Origin: Trileptium ribeirensis | Taxonomy: Eukaryota; Nematoda; Enoplea; Enoplida; Thoracostomopsidae | DNA length: 64,000 nucleotides | Assembly (NCBI GenBank): GCA_030248225.1 | Contig: JASANE010012688.1 | Location: forward strand, 1-64,000 | Reading direction: 5' to 3' | In this document: positions 13,885 through 22,589 of the stretch, piece by piece | Position numbering within the stretch: the first letter of the stretch is position 1 | Layout: each line of letters begins with the position of its first letter | Program-made: the position numbers and the translations under genes | Notes under the pieces: model-generated | What the model was told of the DNA's origin: nothing | The model's input: only the letters and a program-made list of their open reading frames with translations | Database searches by the model: none

Positions 13885-14692
13885 TTTTGCCAAATTTTGA
13901 ATTTCCAGGTTGGACAACTGCCATATTTTGTATTTTGCTAAAATTAGAATTTCTCGTACTGGATAGCTTCCAAAATATAAATTAACCGCGTCAGACTGCT
14001 GCCAAAATTTGAATTTGCCACGCAGAGAAACCGTAAAATTTAAATTTACCGCGTTGGATGGCTGCCAAAATTTGAATTGTCTGCGCTGGAAATCTGTCAA
14101 AATTTGAATAGTCCGCGCTGGACAGCTGCCAAAATTTGAATTTTCTACATTGGACACATGCCAAAATTTGAATTTCTTCTGCTGGACAGCTGCCAAATTT
14201 TGCATTTTGTTTGAAATTTGAATTTTCCGGGCTGGATAGCTACTAAAATAGAAACTAACTGCGTTGGATTACTGCCATAATTTAAATTTGCCGTGCTAGA
14301 GAACTGCCAAAATTTAAATTTACAGCGTTGGACAGCTGCGAAAATTATAATTTTCTACGTTTTTAAAGCTGCGGAAATTTGGAATTCCCGCGCTGGACAG
14401 CTGCCAAAATTTGAAGTTACCTCGCTGGACAACTGCCAAACTTTAAATTTCCCTCACTGGACAGCCGCTCAATTTTGTATTTTGCTAAAATTTGAATTTC
14501 CCGTGCTGGATAGATACTAAAATAGAAATTAACCGCCTTGAACTGCTGCCAAAATTTGAATTTGCCGCGCTGACGAACTGCCAAAATTTAAATTTACAGC
14601 GTTGGACAGCTGCAAAAATTTGAAATTCCCTCGCTGTACAGCGGTCAAAATTTGAATTTACCGCGTTGGACGGCTGCCAAAATTTGAATTGT
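13885..14692. repeat. Minisatellite, about 40-bp unit
   Basis: About twenty degenerate copies of a roughly 35-42 base unit run through this stretch. The core is CTGCCAAAATTTGAATTT followed by a variable CCGCGCTGGACAG-like half. Copies differ by substitutions and short indels. Open frames on either strand here are products of the repetition. Confidence 0.9.
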
Positions 14693-14951
14693 CATTAATA
14701 TATTAATAAGCATGTGACATAATATAAAAATTGCGGTCAAAATTTTCGTGGTCGTCAGCTCTTGCAAATGAAGCATGACCATAAAATCTGATGTAATAGT
14801 CACGTGATAAGTCTGACGTTACTTTAACTGATGCAATAATCAGTCTGATGCAATACATTGCATCACTTTGTGTAGGCGTCCCACGACTATTTAAGTCGTG
14901 GTTCGCATTTATTTAACACGTTGCGTTTTAGTTCACCATTCATTGTATATC
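14693..14951. other. Short flank of LTR element 1
   Basis: No gene is seen. The stretch includes an 8-bp-stem, 5-base-loop perfect hairpin at 14881-14901 (stem CCACGACT) and repeated CTGATGCAATA-like words. No target-site duplication matching the other side of element 1 could be found. Confidence 0.4.
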
Positions 14952-15369
14952 TATAACGATCTCTATCGATATATGTTTGTTGGTTAGAGTGCCGGTGGTT
15001 ATCATTAATAGAGTATTTAATACTAATCAATAACACAAATGTTATTTTAAATACTTGAACCATCTTTGTTAACATGATTTAGGGTAATTTGTTTTACGCA
15101 TATTAAGTTTAATGTATTACTGGATATAAAAGATAGTTAAAACTTCATAACATCTAATACGCTGAAGAATAGTCAATCTATCAAAAGCTAAAATCAAACA
15201 ATTTATTTTCTTCTTCTTTCTTCTCAGTTCCACCCGCAGAACTTGAATCTGCAAAGAACGGGAAAATCTGCAGTATTAAGGTTCTATATATATATTACTA
15301 TACGTTATGCATTCACAATGATAAGAAAACATGAAGACACAAATAATATGCGGTTAATGTACCATTACA
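14952..15369 (-). repeat. 3' LTR of element 1
   Basis: This is nearly identical to 21663-22080. On the minus strand it starts TGTAATGGTACATT and has a TATA-like TATATATAG about 80 bases in. It contains a short ORF start that in the 5' LTR opens ORF1. The pol ORF stop (15365-15367) lies just inside this LTR. Confidence 0.9.
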
Positions 15370-18040
15370 CGACCCCCATTCCTGGGAGTGGAGCGTCATA
15401 GAATACATTTTTTCTGAAATCAAATTTTACTTTTTTTGTTTTACTGTTATCACACGTGGTTGCTGTTCTTTTTCCAAAATTAGCAGTGTGCTTTTGTTTA
15501 TTGTTTAAAAATTCTTCGGCTAGAGTTACAGCTCGATTAAAATTATTTAAATTAATGTGGTGTACCTTATAAACGTACTCCGAAATATTTGTTTTGGGAA
15601 TGTATGCAAAACGATCAGTGTGAAAAAATTTCACTGGAATGCAATTTTTTGGACGTTTTATCGTTGCAAGCGGTGTACCAGCAACATCAATGACTTTAGC
15701 AGGCCAAGCAGGCCAACCTCGCATTTTCGCTAAAATAACACTATCGATGATTAAATTACTTATGTCAAACTTTTTATAGTTTGACGTTTTGTTCTTTAGA
15801 ATACTTTTTTTAGCTGTAACTGTGTCTTGTTTTTCCATAAAAGCAGGTTTTACTCTGTCTAATGTAACAACATTTGGCTTTCCGTTATGCTCTATTGTAA
15901 TTGTTTTATTTGACAGGTGTAACACTTTGTATGGACCAATATACCGGTGAGCCAAACTGTGTTTTGGCGCTTCGTCACGTAACCAAACGAAATTGGCTTT
16001 TGTTAAATCAGTTGGAACATATACCGAGGCATTGTGATGACGGTTTGGGGCTTGAAATCTTTTTACCCCTGAAAATAATCTCGTTATGAATTCATTTGTG
16101 CATTCTAAGAATTTGGGGTTTGTTTTAACAAAAAATGCTGTAGGTAGGTCTAGCGATGAACCATAAACTAAGTGAGCTGCGCTAAAACCGGAATCATTGA
16201 TTGTGGTTCGTAGTCCTAATAAAATTAAGGCAAGACTTTCCGTCCAGCGAAGACCTTTGGAATGAGCTCTAAGTGAATTCTTTAGGGTTCGATGAAATCG
16301 TTCAATTGCCCCGTTACATGCGGGGTGATATGCAGTAGTTCGCTTTCGCACAATACCTAGTTGATTCATTAATTGATTCCAAAGGGAGGACTCAAATTGG
16401 CTACCTCGATCAGAAATTAATACTTCTGGTATTCCAAAACGACTAATCCAACCATTAATTAGTGCTTTTGCCACAGTTTCTGTTGAAATATCTTTTAGGG
16501 GTACGACTTCTGCCCACCTTGTAAAACGATCAATAATTGTCAGTAGATATGTAAATCCATCAGACGGTGGCAGTGGTCCGACTAAATCAACATGTATTGT
16601 GCGAAAACGTCCGCTGGTAGGTATACTGCCAATTGGGGTCTTAATATGACGTGTAATTTTTGCAGACTGACATTTACTACATAATTTTACCCAGAGACTT
16701 ATTTCTTTGTTCATGTTTGGCCAGATGTATTTTTCTGAAATTGTTCGAAGCGTTGCCTTACGCCCAGTGTGTGCCAAATTATGTATGCTGTTAAAAATTT
16801 CACGTCTCATGTTTCCTGGAACGTATGGGCGATCAATTGTAGCGTTGCCGTCACAAATTATCTCAGACGAGCCAACCCGTATCGTTTTTAGAGGGAGTGT
16901 TGTTTTTTGAAAAAATTGAGTTAATGATAAGTCAGCTTTTTGTGCCGAGCCCCAATTTTCATTTATTTTGGGATTATCGTCATTAATCTTACAAATTGAG
17001 CGCGATAATGCGTCCGCTACTAAATTTTCGGCGCCAGCAACATGCTGTATGTCACAGTTAAATTCTGAAATATAAGATAACCATCTTGTTTGCTGTGGTG
17101 TTGGGTTTTTCATATTAAGTGCATTTACTAATGGCTTATGATCTGTTTTAATCGTAAAACGCAAACCCAACAACCACGGAAAGTGTCGCAAAGCTTGATA
17201 AATAGCAAGTAGTTCGCGATCAAACGCTGATTTCTTTGTTTCGAGAGGCGTGAATTTGCGTGAGAAAAATGCGATTGGTTCATACGCGCTACCTACAAGC
17301 TGATGAAGAACAGCTCCTGCAGCCGTGTTTGAGGCATCAGTTGTTAATTCAATTTTTGCAGATGGTGACGGAAAAGCTAATGTAACGCTATTTTGAAGGG
17401 CTTGCTTTAGCTTTTGAAATGCATTGTTTGCTTGATCCGTCCACACGATTTCTGCATTAGAGTTTTTTTTGCTATTGCAAATAATGTCAGTCAATGGTGC
17501 TGCAATATCTGAAAAATGTGGAATAAATCTGTGATAAAAGCCTGCCATACCTAAAAAACGTTTCAGAAGCTTTTGGGTAGTCGGTTTTTCAAAGCAAATT
17601 ATTGCCTGAATTTTTGAAGATAGTGGGCGCAGTCCGTTTTTGGTGATTTCAATCCCAATAAATGACGTTTTGTCTTGAAAATATTGGCATTTTGACTGTT
17701 TTAAACGCAGTCCGTTTTCCTCTAATCGCTTGAAAACAGTTTCCAAATGCTTTAAATGTTCTATTTTGTTTGAACTTGCTATGAGAATATCATCAAGATA
17801 TGTTCTGGCATATGGCAAGTCACCCAACACTGTATCTATTAGTCTTTGAAATGTTTGTGCAGCATTTCTGAGACCAAACGGCATTCTACGATATAAAAAT
17901 AACCCAAAAGGTGTCGTTATGGCCGTTTTCGGTTGGTCTTTCGGCGACACCGCGATCTGATGATAAGCGGAAACAAGGTCTAATTTTGAAAAAATCGTAC
18001 AATTATGTAACCCATTAGTTAAATCCGCAATATTTGGCAT
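15365..18040 (-). CDS. pol: Pol: reverse transcriptase, RNase H, integrase, PWWP
   Basis: This 891-residue frame carries most of a Gypsy-type Pol. RT shows the first catalytic Asp at residue 21 and YLDD at 81-84. RNase H shows TTDAS (D235), E276, D300 and D343. Integrase shows the zinc-binding H420, H424, C454 and C457, then D485, D544 and E580 with exactly 35 residues between the last two (DD35E). After the integrase C-terminal region, a PWWP domain occupies about 764-846. RT copies the RNA, RNase H removes it and integrase inserts the cDNA. The true N-terminus of RT lies in the preceding ORF in another frame, so the start at 18040 is only where the open frame resumes. Confidence 0.92.
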   Translation of the reverse strand: MPNIADLTNGLHNCTIFSKLDLVSAYHQIAVSPKDQPKTAITTPFGLFLYRRMPFGLRNAAQTFQRLIDTVLGDLPYARTYLDDILIASSNKIEHLKHLETVFKRLEENGLRLKQSKCQYFQDKTSFIGIEITKNGLRPLSSKIQAIICFEKPTTQKLLKRFLGMAGFYHRFIPHFSDIAAPLTDIICNSKKNSNAEIVWTDQANNAFQKLKQALQNSVTLAFPSPSAKIELTTDASNTAAGAVLHQLVGSAYEPIAFFSRKFTPLETKKSAFDRELLAIYQALRHFPWLLGLRFTIKTDHKPLVNALNMKNPTPQQTRWLSYISEFNCDIQHVAGAENLVADALSRSICKINDDNPKINENWGSAQKADLSLTQFFQKTTLPLKTIRVGSSEIICDGNATIDRPYVPGNMRREIFNSIHNLAHTGRKATLRTISEKYIWPNMNKEISLWVKLCSKCQSAKITRHIKTPIGSIPTSGRFRTIHVDLVGPLPPSDGFTYLLTIIDRFTRWAEVVPLKDISTETVAKALINGWISRFGIPEVLISDRGSQFESSLWNQLMNQLGIVRKRTTAYHPACNGAIERFHRTLKNSLRAHSKGLRWTESLALILLGLRTTINDSGFSAAHLVYGSSLDLPTAFFVKTNPKFLECTNEFITRLFSGVKRFQAPNRHHNASVYVPTDLTKANFVWLRDEAPKHSLAHRYIGPYKVLHLSNKTITIEHNGKPNVVTLDRVKPAFMEKQDTVTAKKSILKNKTSNYKKFDISNLIIDSVILAKMRGWPAWPAKVIDVAGTPLATIKRPKNCIPVKFFHTDRFAYIPKTNISEYVYKVHHINLNNFNRAVTLAEEFLNNKQKHTANFGKRTATTCDNSKTKKVKFDFRKNVFYDAPLPGMGVV
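15503..15751 (-). other. PWWP domain at the integrase C-terminus
   Basis: Residues 764-846 of Pol read as a PWWP domain: [18 protein letters not shown] with the WPAWP signature at 776-780, then [13 protein letters not shown], then an AVTLAEEFL helix. PWWP domains bind methylated histone tails (notably H3K36me) and DNA. Chromoviruses carry a chromodomain at this position. A PWWP here is unusual and could steer integration to marked chromatin, which is inference. Confidence 0.85.
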
Positions 18041-18060
18041 GGGGTATCTATCGGGAACGG

Positions 18061-18762
18061 TTACCCATTTAAAGCTCTATAATCACCACAGGGCCTCCAC
18101 GAACCGTCACTTTTCGGCACCATGTGGAGTGGAGTAGCCCAGGGAGATTCCCCGCGGTAAACAATCCCTTTTTTTTCTAATTCAGTGAAATGGTCTTTTG
18201 CGATCTGCAATTTTTGGTCAAAAAGACGCCTTGGTCTGGCGAACGTTGGTGGATCATTTGTTACAATATGATGGGTAACACTGTGTTTTATTGGGTCCGT
18301 TGCAAATAGTGGTTTAAACAGAGACGAATATTTGACCAACAATAACTCCAGTTCATTTGCATTTGGTCTGTTCGAATGCACAAAATTGATGTGAGACTCT
18401 GAATGTTGCGAAGCGCTTGTTTTATTAGCTGTTATCAACTCGTTTGAATTGGACTTTATTAGTCGATTATTTTTACAATCCAAAATCAACTCATTTTTAT
18501 GCAGAAAATCGTAACCCAATATTGGTTGAATGACATCTGCTACAATGAAAGTCCATGTAAATGTTTGATTGAGCTCGCTCAATTGGAACGACAACCGCTT
18601 TGTGCCGTAGCTATGTACCGCAGACCCATTAGCCGCAAAATAGTTTCTTTTCGAAACTTGTTTAGATTTTTCAATAAAAAATCGAGGGAGGAAACTCTCT
18701 GACGCCCCGCTATCGACTAAAAATTGTCCCACTTGAGGTGCGGCAATGTGGATTGTATTCAC
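18061..18762 (-). CDS. pro: Aspartic protease and RT N-terminus (pro-pol start)
   Basis: This 233-residue frame contains the retropepsin active-site motif DSGA at residues 17-20, a flap-like region and ILGYDFL. The RT N-terminal segment follows ([32 protein letters not shown]). It lies in the -1 frame relative to gag. The first codon of the open frame is GTG, overlapping the gag TGA, and the frame is open upstream to about 18825, so expression by -1 frameshifting is likely. The frame ends in a TAA at 18061 inside the conserved RT segment, and the rest of RT continues in the -1 frame from there. This looks like a one-base loss, though the break sits on a TTTAAAT heptamer. Confidence 0.85.
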   Translation of the reverse strand: MNTIHIAAPQVGQFLVDSGASESFLPRFFIEKSKQVSKRNYFAANGSAVHSYGTKRLSFQLSELNQTFTWTFIVADVIQPILGYDFLHKNELILDCKNNRLIKSNSNELITANKTSASQHSESHINFVHSNRPNANELELLLVKYSSLFKPLFATDPIKHSVTHHIVTNDPPTFARPRRLFDQKLQIAKDHFTELEKKGIVYRGESPWATPLHMVPKSDGSWRPCGDYRALNG

Positions 18763-20411
18763 TCCGCGGCTGGCCGCGTCTGCTGCGGAGCTGGGTCTTT
18801 TCCCGGAGGTGTAAAATTAGCTTTCCAACGACACGGTTTTACACATCGATCCGCATTTTCCCCAAACATGAAATGAAAATAACACCAATTACCATTTGGG
18901 TTATACTTTCGGGGACGAGAAAATGACCGCACCGCATTTCGTGAGCTTGACCTGTTTCTTTGTGCGGTTTGACCAAAATTTGTATTTTGTTTACCATCTT
19001 TTTGGAAATGTCTTGAACGATTTTGTTGATCAACCTTTTTGCTCAATTGTGCTACGCAATTGGTTAATTCTTCAATTTTTTGTTCGTAGCTAGTACTGGT
19101 CGACGGTTTTGTGCTAACCGCGTTTACAGAATCATTTGGTAATAATTGTTCCATAATTCGATCGGCCAAATCAGCAATTTTTTCGATTTGTGCATCTTCC
19201 ATTACTGCTAACGTTATTTTAACTTTTTCTGGTAGAATATCTAAAAAACGCCATTTAACTAATTCGGCATTTTCGGGGGCCAATCTTTGTAGTTGTCGCA
19301 ACATGACAGAGGGTTTTCGGTCACCCAATGTTTGTTCCGAAAGTAGATTTTTTAATAATTTTTCTTGACTTAAGCCGTAAAACTTCAGTATACAGGTTTT
19401 TATGGTGTTATAATCGTCAGTAGCTTTTATTCCGCAATCGTTTAAAACGTTAGTTGGTAGTGTTCGCAATAAACTGTTACGTTTTAAAGTTTCCGGTTTG
19501 CCTTCTAAAAGGGGCTCAATTTGAGCGAACCATACCTTTGTGTCTTTTTCGTAAAATTCAGGTAGTTTTGGCAAATTTTCATTACCAGGCTGAACACCTG
19601 CGGTGACTGCCTGGTCATCAATCTTTGAAAGCTTTAAGGCCGATTTCACGAGACCAATTGGAATTTCCTTTAAGGCTTCAGCGATTAGTCTTTTTGTGTT
19701 TGGCATATTAAAGTCTAAATCGTCTTCTTTCAACATTTCTAGAGCCTTCGTTAAAACACTTCTGTCCATTGTTTCCAAATTTAGTTCATCATGTGTTTGT
19801 GGGCCGGGATTGGGCTCAATTCCGGCAATCAAAAGTAAAATTCGTAATGCAGAACGGTGATTTTCATCCATATTGGAAATACAATATTTTTTCGGCTTCA
19901 TTGCATCAAATAATAATTGAGCGTTTGTACTGTATTCCGTCACCCTATTTGTTAACATAATTTCGTTCCCTTCAATATTTTTTATCAAAAAAGCCAAAAT
20001 CAAAAACATTATTAGAATTGTCAAATTCCAAAATCGTGGCAGCTGCATATATTTCCGCATTTTATGGTTTGCGTGTGTGCCAAAACGTTTGAAATTATTG
20101 GTATATTTGCGTTTTAATTCACATTTTTTATGAAATGCACTGGCTTGCGTTGTCATTATTTTTATATTATCAGTATTCCATCCAAAATTCTCATCCGAAA
20201 TACTTTTTGTGGAAAATTGACGGTTCCTACTTACCTTCCTGATATCAGCTTCAGCCACGTCACACCCTGATTTGTCAGATTTCATTGTCGTGTAATGGTA
20301 CATTAACCGCATATTATTTGTGTCTTCATGTTTTCTTATCATTGTGAATGCATAACGTATAGTAGCATATATATAGAACCTCAATACTGCAGATTTTCCC
20401 GTTCTTTGCAT
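18759..20411 (-). CDS. gag: Gag polyprotein with membrane leader and 2A-like peptide
   Basis: The ORF encodes 550 residues. Residues 1-43 are encoded by the inverted LTR fragment. A transmembrane segment spans about 127-147 (FWNLTILIMFLILAFLI). A 2A-like peptide ends in NPGP at 201-204. Capsid-type sequence runs about 280-425 (starting LPKLPEFYEKDTKVWFAQIE). A zinc-knuckle-like C510-x2-H513-x9-C523-x3-C527 and basic, Ser-rich sequence lie near the end. Ribosome skipping at the 2A would release a 203-residue membrane leader and a Gag beginning with Pro. The 2A lacks the usual Asp before Ile (AGIEPNPGP), so its activity needs testing. The stop TGA overlaps the pro frame. Confidence 0.88.
   Translation of the reverse strand: MQRTGKSAVLRFYIYATIRYAFTMIRKHEDTNNMRLMYHYTTMKSDKSGCDVAEADIRKVSRNRQFSTKSISDENFGWNTDNIKIMTTQASAFHKKCELKRKYTNNFKRFGTHANHKMRKYMQLPRFWNLTILIMFLILAFLIKNIEGNEIMLTNRVTEYSTNAQLLFDAMKPKKYCISNMDENHRSALRILLLIAGIEPNPGPQTHDELNLETMDRSVLTKALEMLKEDDLDFNMPNTKRLIAEALKEIPIGLVKSALKLSKIDDQAVTAGVQPGNENLPKLPEFYEKDTKVWFAQIEPLLEGKPETLKRNSLLRTLPTNVLNDCGIKATDDYNTIKTCILKFYGLSQEKLLKNLLSEQTLGDRKPSVMLRQLQRLAPENAELVKWRFLDILPEKVKITLAVMEDAQIEKIADLADRIMEQLLPNDSVNAVSTKPSTSTSYEQKIEELTNCVAQLSKKVDQQNRSRHFQKDGKQNTNFGQTAQRNRSSSRNAVRSFSRPRKYNPNGNWCYFHFMFGENADRCVKPCRWKANFTPPGKDPAPQQTRPAAE
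18762..18804 (-). promoter_or_regulatory. Candidate -1 ribosomal frameshift signal, gag to pro
   Basis: GGGAAAA at 18804-18798 is in the right phase of gag (X XXY YYZ, codons GGA and AAA), 14 codons before the gag stop. A 7-base spacer is followed by a stem of CTCCGC (18790-18785) with GCGGAG (18767-18762) around a 17-base loop. Slippery heptamer, spacer and downstream stem is the standard -1 frameshift layout, and pro lies in the -1 frame. Confidence 0.7.
19800..19850 (-). other. 2A-like peptide of Gag leader
   Basis: Residues 188-204 of the Gag ORF read ALRILLLIAGIEPNPGP. 2A peptides make the ribosome skip the Gly-Pro bond at the end of D(V/I)ExNPGP. Here G replaces D. Variants with G at this position are accepted in the general 2A-like consensus. 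Confidence 0.75.
20287..20410 (+). repeat. Inverted copy of the LTR start (U3) inside element 1
   Basis: Reading on the plus strand, GTCGTGTAATGGTACATT through TTCTTTGCA matches the first 120 bases of the minus-strand LTRs (22080-21961 and 15369-15250) nearly perfectly, but inverted. The GTCG before TGTAATGG also matches the bases just inside the 3' LTR (15370-15373). The copy therefore looks derived from the internal/3'-LTR junction. It contains the LTR TATA-like box (20368-20376) pointing in the plus direction. ORF1 ends and the Gag ORF begins within it. Confidence 0.9.
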
Positions 20412-21786
20412 ACTCCATAAGTTGCTGCTGTTGAGTTTGGCTACGCTTTGCGTGTTTTAGTGATTCTGTGTGGTTTGCGTTGCATTGCAGTTGGGTGTCC
20501 GTGCGGAAATTGTATAGCTTATTTGGGATAAAATTACACTTCTGAAGTATTTCCGTTGCGACGAGATTTATGTGCCTAAATCGCGTAGATCCTAAGTGTA
20601 CACCGCCATACCATCGTGTTACGACCACTACAACATTTTTTGCTTTTGCTATTGTTAACAAATTTAGCAACCGCGAACCTGCTCCATGTTCGCCATCATC
20701 GAGAAAATCAGCATTTATTAGTTTGTCGTTACCTATTATTCTGTAAGCATACATATTATGTGTGGCAGCGGCTATTCTTTTGTTAGTTTTCAATTTTTCC
20801 AACACATGGCTCACTTGGTCCGGTGTAAAAACTTGTGCTGCATGGGCTTTAAATACGCTTTTGCGGTCTTGTATCGTGCGACCCGAAACTATATCAATTG
20901 AACAGCCATTTGGGGAGGCAGTTTCATTCAAAAAATTCGGCAATTGTTTATTTGTTGGCGTTAAAAATGTTGGGCCGGGATTTAACTCTACGTCCCCTGC
21001 AATTATCAATAATAGTCGTAACACTGATATATGCTTTTCACCGGCGTTCAAAATGCTATGTTTGACGTTATTCTTTTCAGAGTACCGTTTTAAACTAGAC
21101 TTAGCATGTGTTTGACTTAGATTAATGCTAATCAATAGTCGCTGCGTAAGGGTAGATTTACCGCTACATCTTAGCATAAAAATAATGGCTACAAAAATAT
21201 ATGAATTACAAAACAAATTGTTTGTACTCATCTTTTGTTTCTTTCGTTTCCGGTTGTAGCGGTTAGCCCATGTGCGATACTTTGTCAGGAACGTTATTTC
21301 GATCGTCACCACGACAATCGTCCAGGCGATGGCCAAATCCAGAATGATGGACGACATCTTTCCGCTGAGGAGGGTCCCTTCGATTAAACCGTTATGTTCG
21401 GCGCGTTGTGTTGCTTTTTGATCACAATGTGCGTCTTGTGTCGATTGCGGATATCGATGTACCCGTCGCCGTTGCCGTTGGGTCTCTTGGCGTTGTCGTT
21501 GCTTTTGTTGCTGTTGTTGTTGGTCTAGTTGTTGTTGTTGTTGCTGTTGCTGTTTACCAGCACAGATCGATGTCGTTGTGATGATACTACTCGCACAGTT
21601 TTGCAATGTATATTGTTTCAACCGACACGCTTCATAATTGTCAGGAGGATCGGGTTCACCAATATAACGATCTCTATCGATATATGTTTGTTGGTTAGAG
21701 TGCCGGTGGTTATCATTAATAGAGTATTTAATACTAATCAATAACACAAATGTTATTTTAAATACTTGAACCGTCTTTGTTAACAT
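20326..21786 (-). CDS. ORF1: polyQ membrane leader, 2A peptide, IMPACT/YIH1-like UPF0029 domain
   Basis: The ORF encodes 486 residues. Residues 1-41 are encoded by the 5' LTR and include a hydrophobic stretch (about 7-19). Residues 79-100 are Gln-rich. Hydrophobic segments at about 145-167 and 191-205 may span membranes. A canonical 2A, GDVELNPGP, ends at residue 272. Residues about 309-418 match the UPF0029 domain of IMPACT/YIH1/YigZ: SVFKAHAAQV, KRIAAATHNMYAYRI, DDGEHGAGSRLLNLL, VVVVVTRWYGGVHLGSTRF. IMPACT and YIH1 inhibit GCN2 activation through GCN1, and the RWD domain used for GCN1 binding is absent here. Skipping at the 2A would release a free protein of about 215 residues. The ORF ends within the inverted U3 fragment and overlaps gag by 86 bases. 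Confidence 0.88.
   Translation of the reverse strand: MLTKTVQVFKITFVLLISIKYSINDNHRHSNQQTYIDRDRYIGEPDPPDNYEACRLKQYTLQNCASSIITTTSICAGKQQQQQQQQLDQQQQQQKQRQRQETQRQRRRVHRYPQSTQDAHCDQKATQRAEHNGLIEGTLLSGKMSSIILDLAIAWTIVVVTIEITFLTKYRTWANRYNRKRKKQKMSTNNLFCNSYIFVAIIFMLRCSGKSTLTQRLLISINLSQTHAKSSLKRYSEKNNVKHSILNAGEKHISVLRLLLIIAGDVELNPGPTFLTPTNKQLPNFLNETASPNGCSIDIVSGRTIQDRKSVFKAHAAQVFTPDQVSHVLEKLKTNKRIAAATHNMYAYRIIGNDKLINADFLDDGEHGAGSRLLNLLTIAKAKNVVVVVTRWYGGVHLGSTRFRHINLVATEILQKCNFIPNKLYNFRTDTQLQCNANHTESLKHAKRSQTQQQQLMEYAKNGKICSIEVLYICYYTLCIHNDKKT
20533..20862 (-). other. UPF0029 (IMPACT N-terminal family) domain
   Basis: This covers residues 309-418 of ORF1. The conserved GE-x-x-AG-x-R and RWYGG-x-x-LG-x-x-RF blocks are intact. 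This domain is cellular in origin, and I know of no standard retrotransposon gene that contains it. Confidence 0.88.
20971..21024 (-). other. 2A peptide of ORF1
   Basis: Residues 255-272 read VLRLLLIIAGDVELNPGP, a full D(V/I)ExNPGP consensus with a hydrophobic upstream helix. The bond skipped would be Gly271-Pro272. Confidence 0.88.
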
Positions 21787-22080
21787 GATTTAGGGTAATT
21801 TGTTTTACGCATATTAAGTTTAATGTATTACTGGATATAAAAGATAGTTAAAACTTCATAACATCTAATACGCTGAAGAATAGTCAATCTATCAAAAGCT
21901 AAAATCAAACAATTTATTTTTTTCTTCTTTCTTCTCAGTTCCACCTGCAGAACTTGAATCTGCAAAGAACGGGAAAATCTGCAGTATTGAGGTTCTATAT
22001 ATATGCTACTATACGTTATGCATTCACAATGATAAGAAAACATGAAGACACAAATAATATGCGGTTAATGTACCATTACA
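21663..22080 (-). repeat. 5' LTR of element 1
   Basis: This is the direct partner of 14952-15369. On the minus strand it has TGTAATGG at 22080, a TATATATAG-type box near 22004-21996 and the ORF1 ATG at 21786. Sequence immediately inside reads TTGGTGAACCCGATCC, a possible primer-binding site that I could not assign to a tRNA. Confidence 0.9.
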
Positions 22081-22589
22081 CCTATGATCACAAATTCAGC
22101 TGAGAAGACAAGACCCCCCAGCCGACCAAAATTCCGACAACCCCGTTCGGTGCCGCGAACACATCGTTTGTGGTGATGCACAAGTTTGTACCCCAAATAA
22201 CTATGTCGCCAAAATTATTAAATCGACTGGTGTTCACCACAGTACTACGCCATGGTCTCCTCTGGAGACCATCACTTAAAAAGAAATAGAATTAAGGCTC
22301 GCCTCCTGAGCCTTCGCTCGAAAACCGCTGTTGCAGGAGAAATAAATTGTGTCCCCGCCTTCAAACAAAATTTTAGGACTTTCCAAAACCAAAGAAAACT
22401 TACCTCCTCGCTCTGGCCATTTTGGCCCCAAATCGGGCGAGTGCAAAACCCCCTTTTTCTTTTCAGAGCGAGTTGATCGCTGAGTTTAGCTTTTCCCTGA
22501 TTTTTAATCGGTTTGCCCGTTAGGCTATGTACTATGTATGCCAGGTTTCTCCGTTCTTTAGTTTCAGCATCATATAGTTGCATTTTCCC

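Larger units (their letters stand above)
14952..22080 (-). mobile_element. LTR element 1: Ty3/Gypsy-type with UPF0029, 2A and PWWP modules
   Basis: Two direct 418-bp LTRs (14952-15369 and 21663-22080) flank a 6.3-kb interior read on the minus strand. The gene order is UPF0029 ORF, 2A-Gag, protease and RT start, then RT/RNase H/integrase/PWWP. Minus-strand LTRs begin TGTAATGG. The right LTR abuts repeat A, and a purine-rich stretch (GGAATGGGGG) lies just inside the 3' LTR as the likely polypurine tract. The LTRs differ at few positions, which suggests a fairly recent insertion. One break is seen, a frame change in RT near 18050-18061. LTR ends are uncertain because the shared sequence stops at TTATA rather than CA. 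Confidence 0.9.

Noticed and set aside
13885..14692. Open frames on both strands in the minisatellite
   Set aside because: They follow from a repeat unit lacking stops and encode only repeated low-complexity peptide.
14887..15075. Short minus-strand ORF similar to the ORF1 N-terminus
   Set aside because: It is the 3' LTR copy of the ORF1 start running into flanking DNA, not a separate gene.
21640..21662. TTGGTGAACCCGATCC just inside the 5' LTR as a primer-binding site
   Set aside because: The position is right, but I cannot match it to a tRNA 3' end with confidence, so it is mentioned only as possible.
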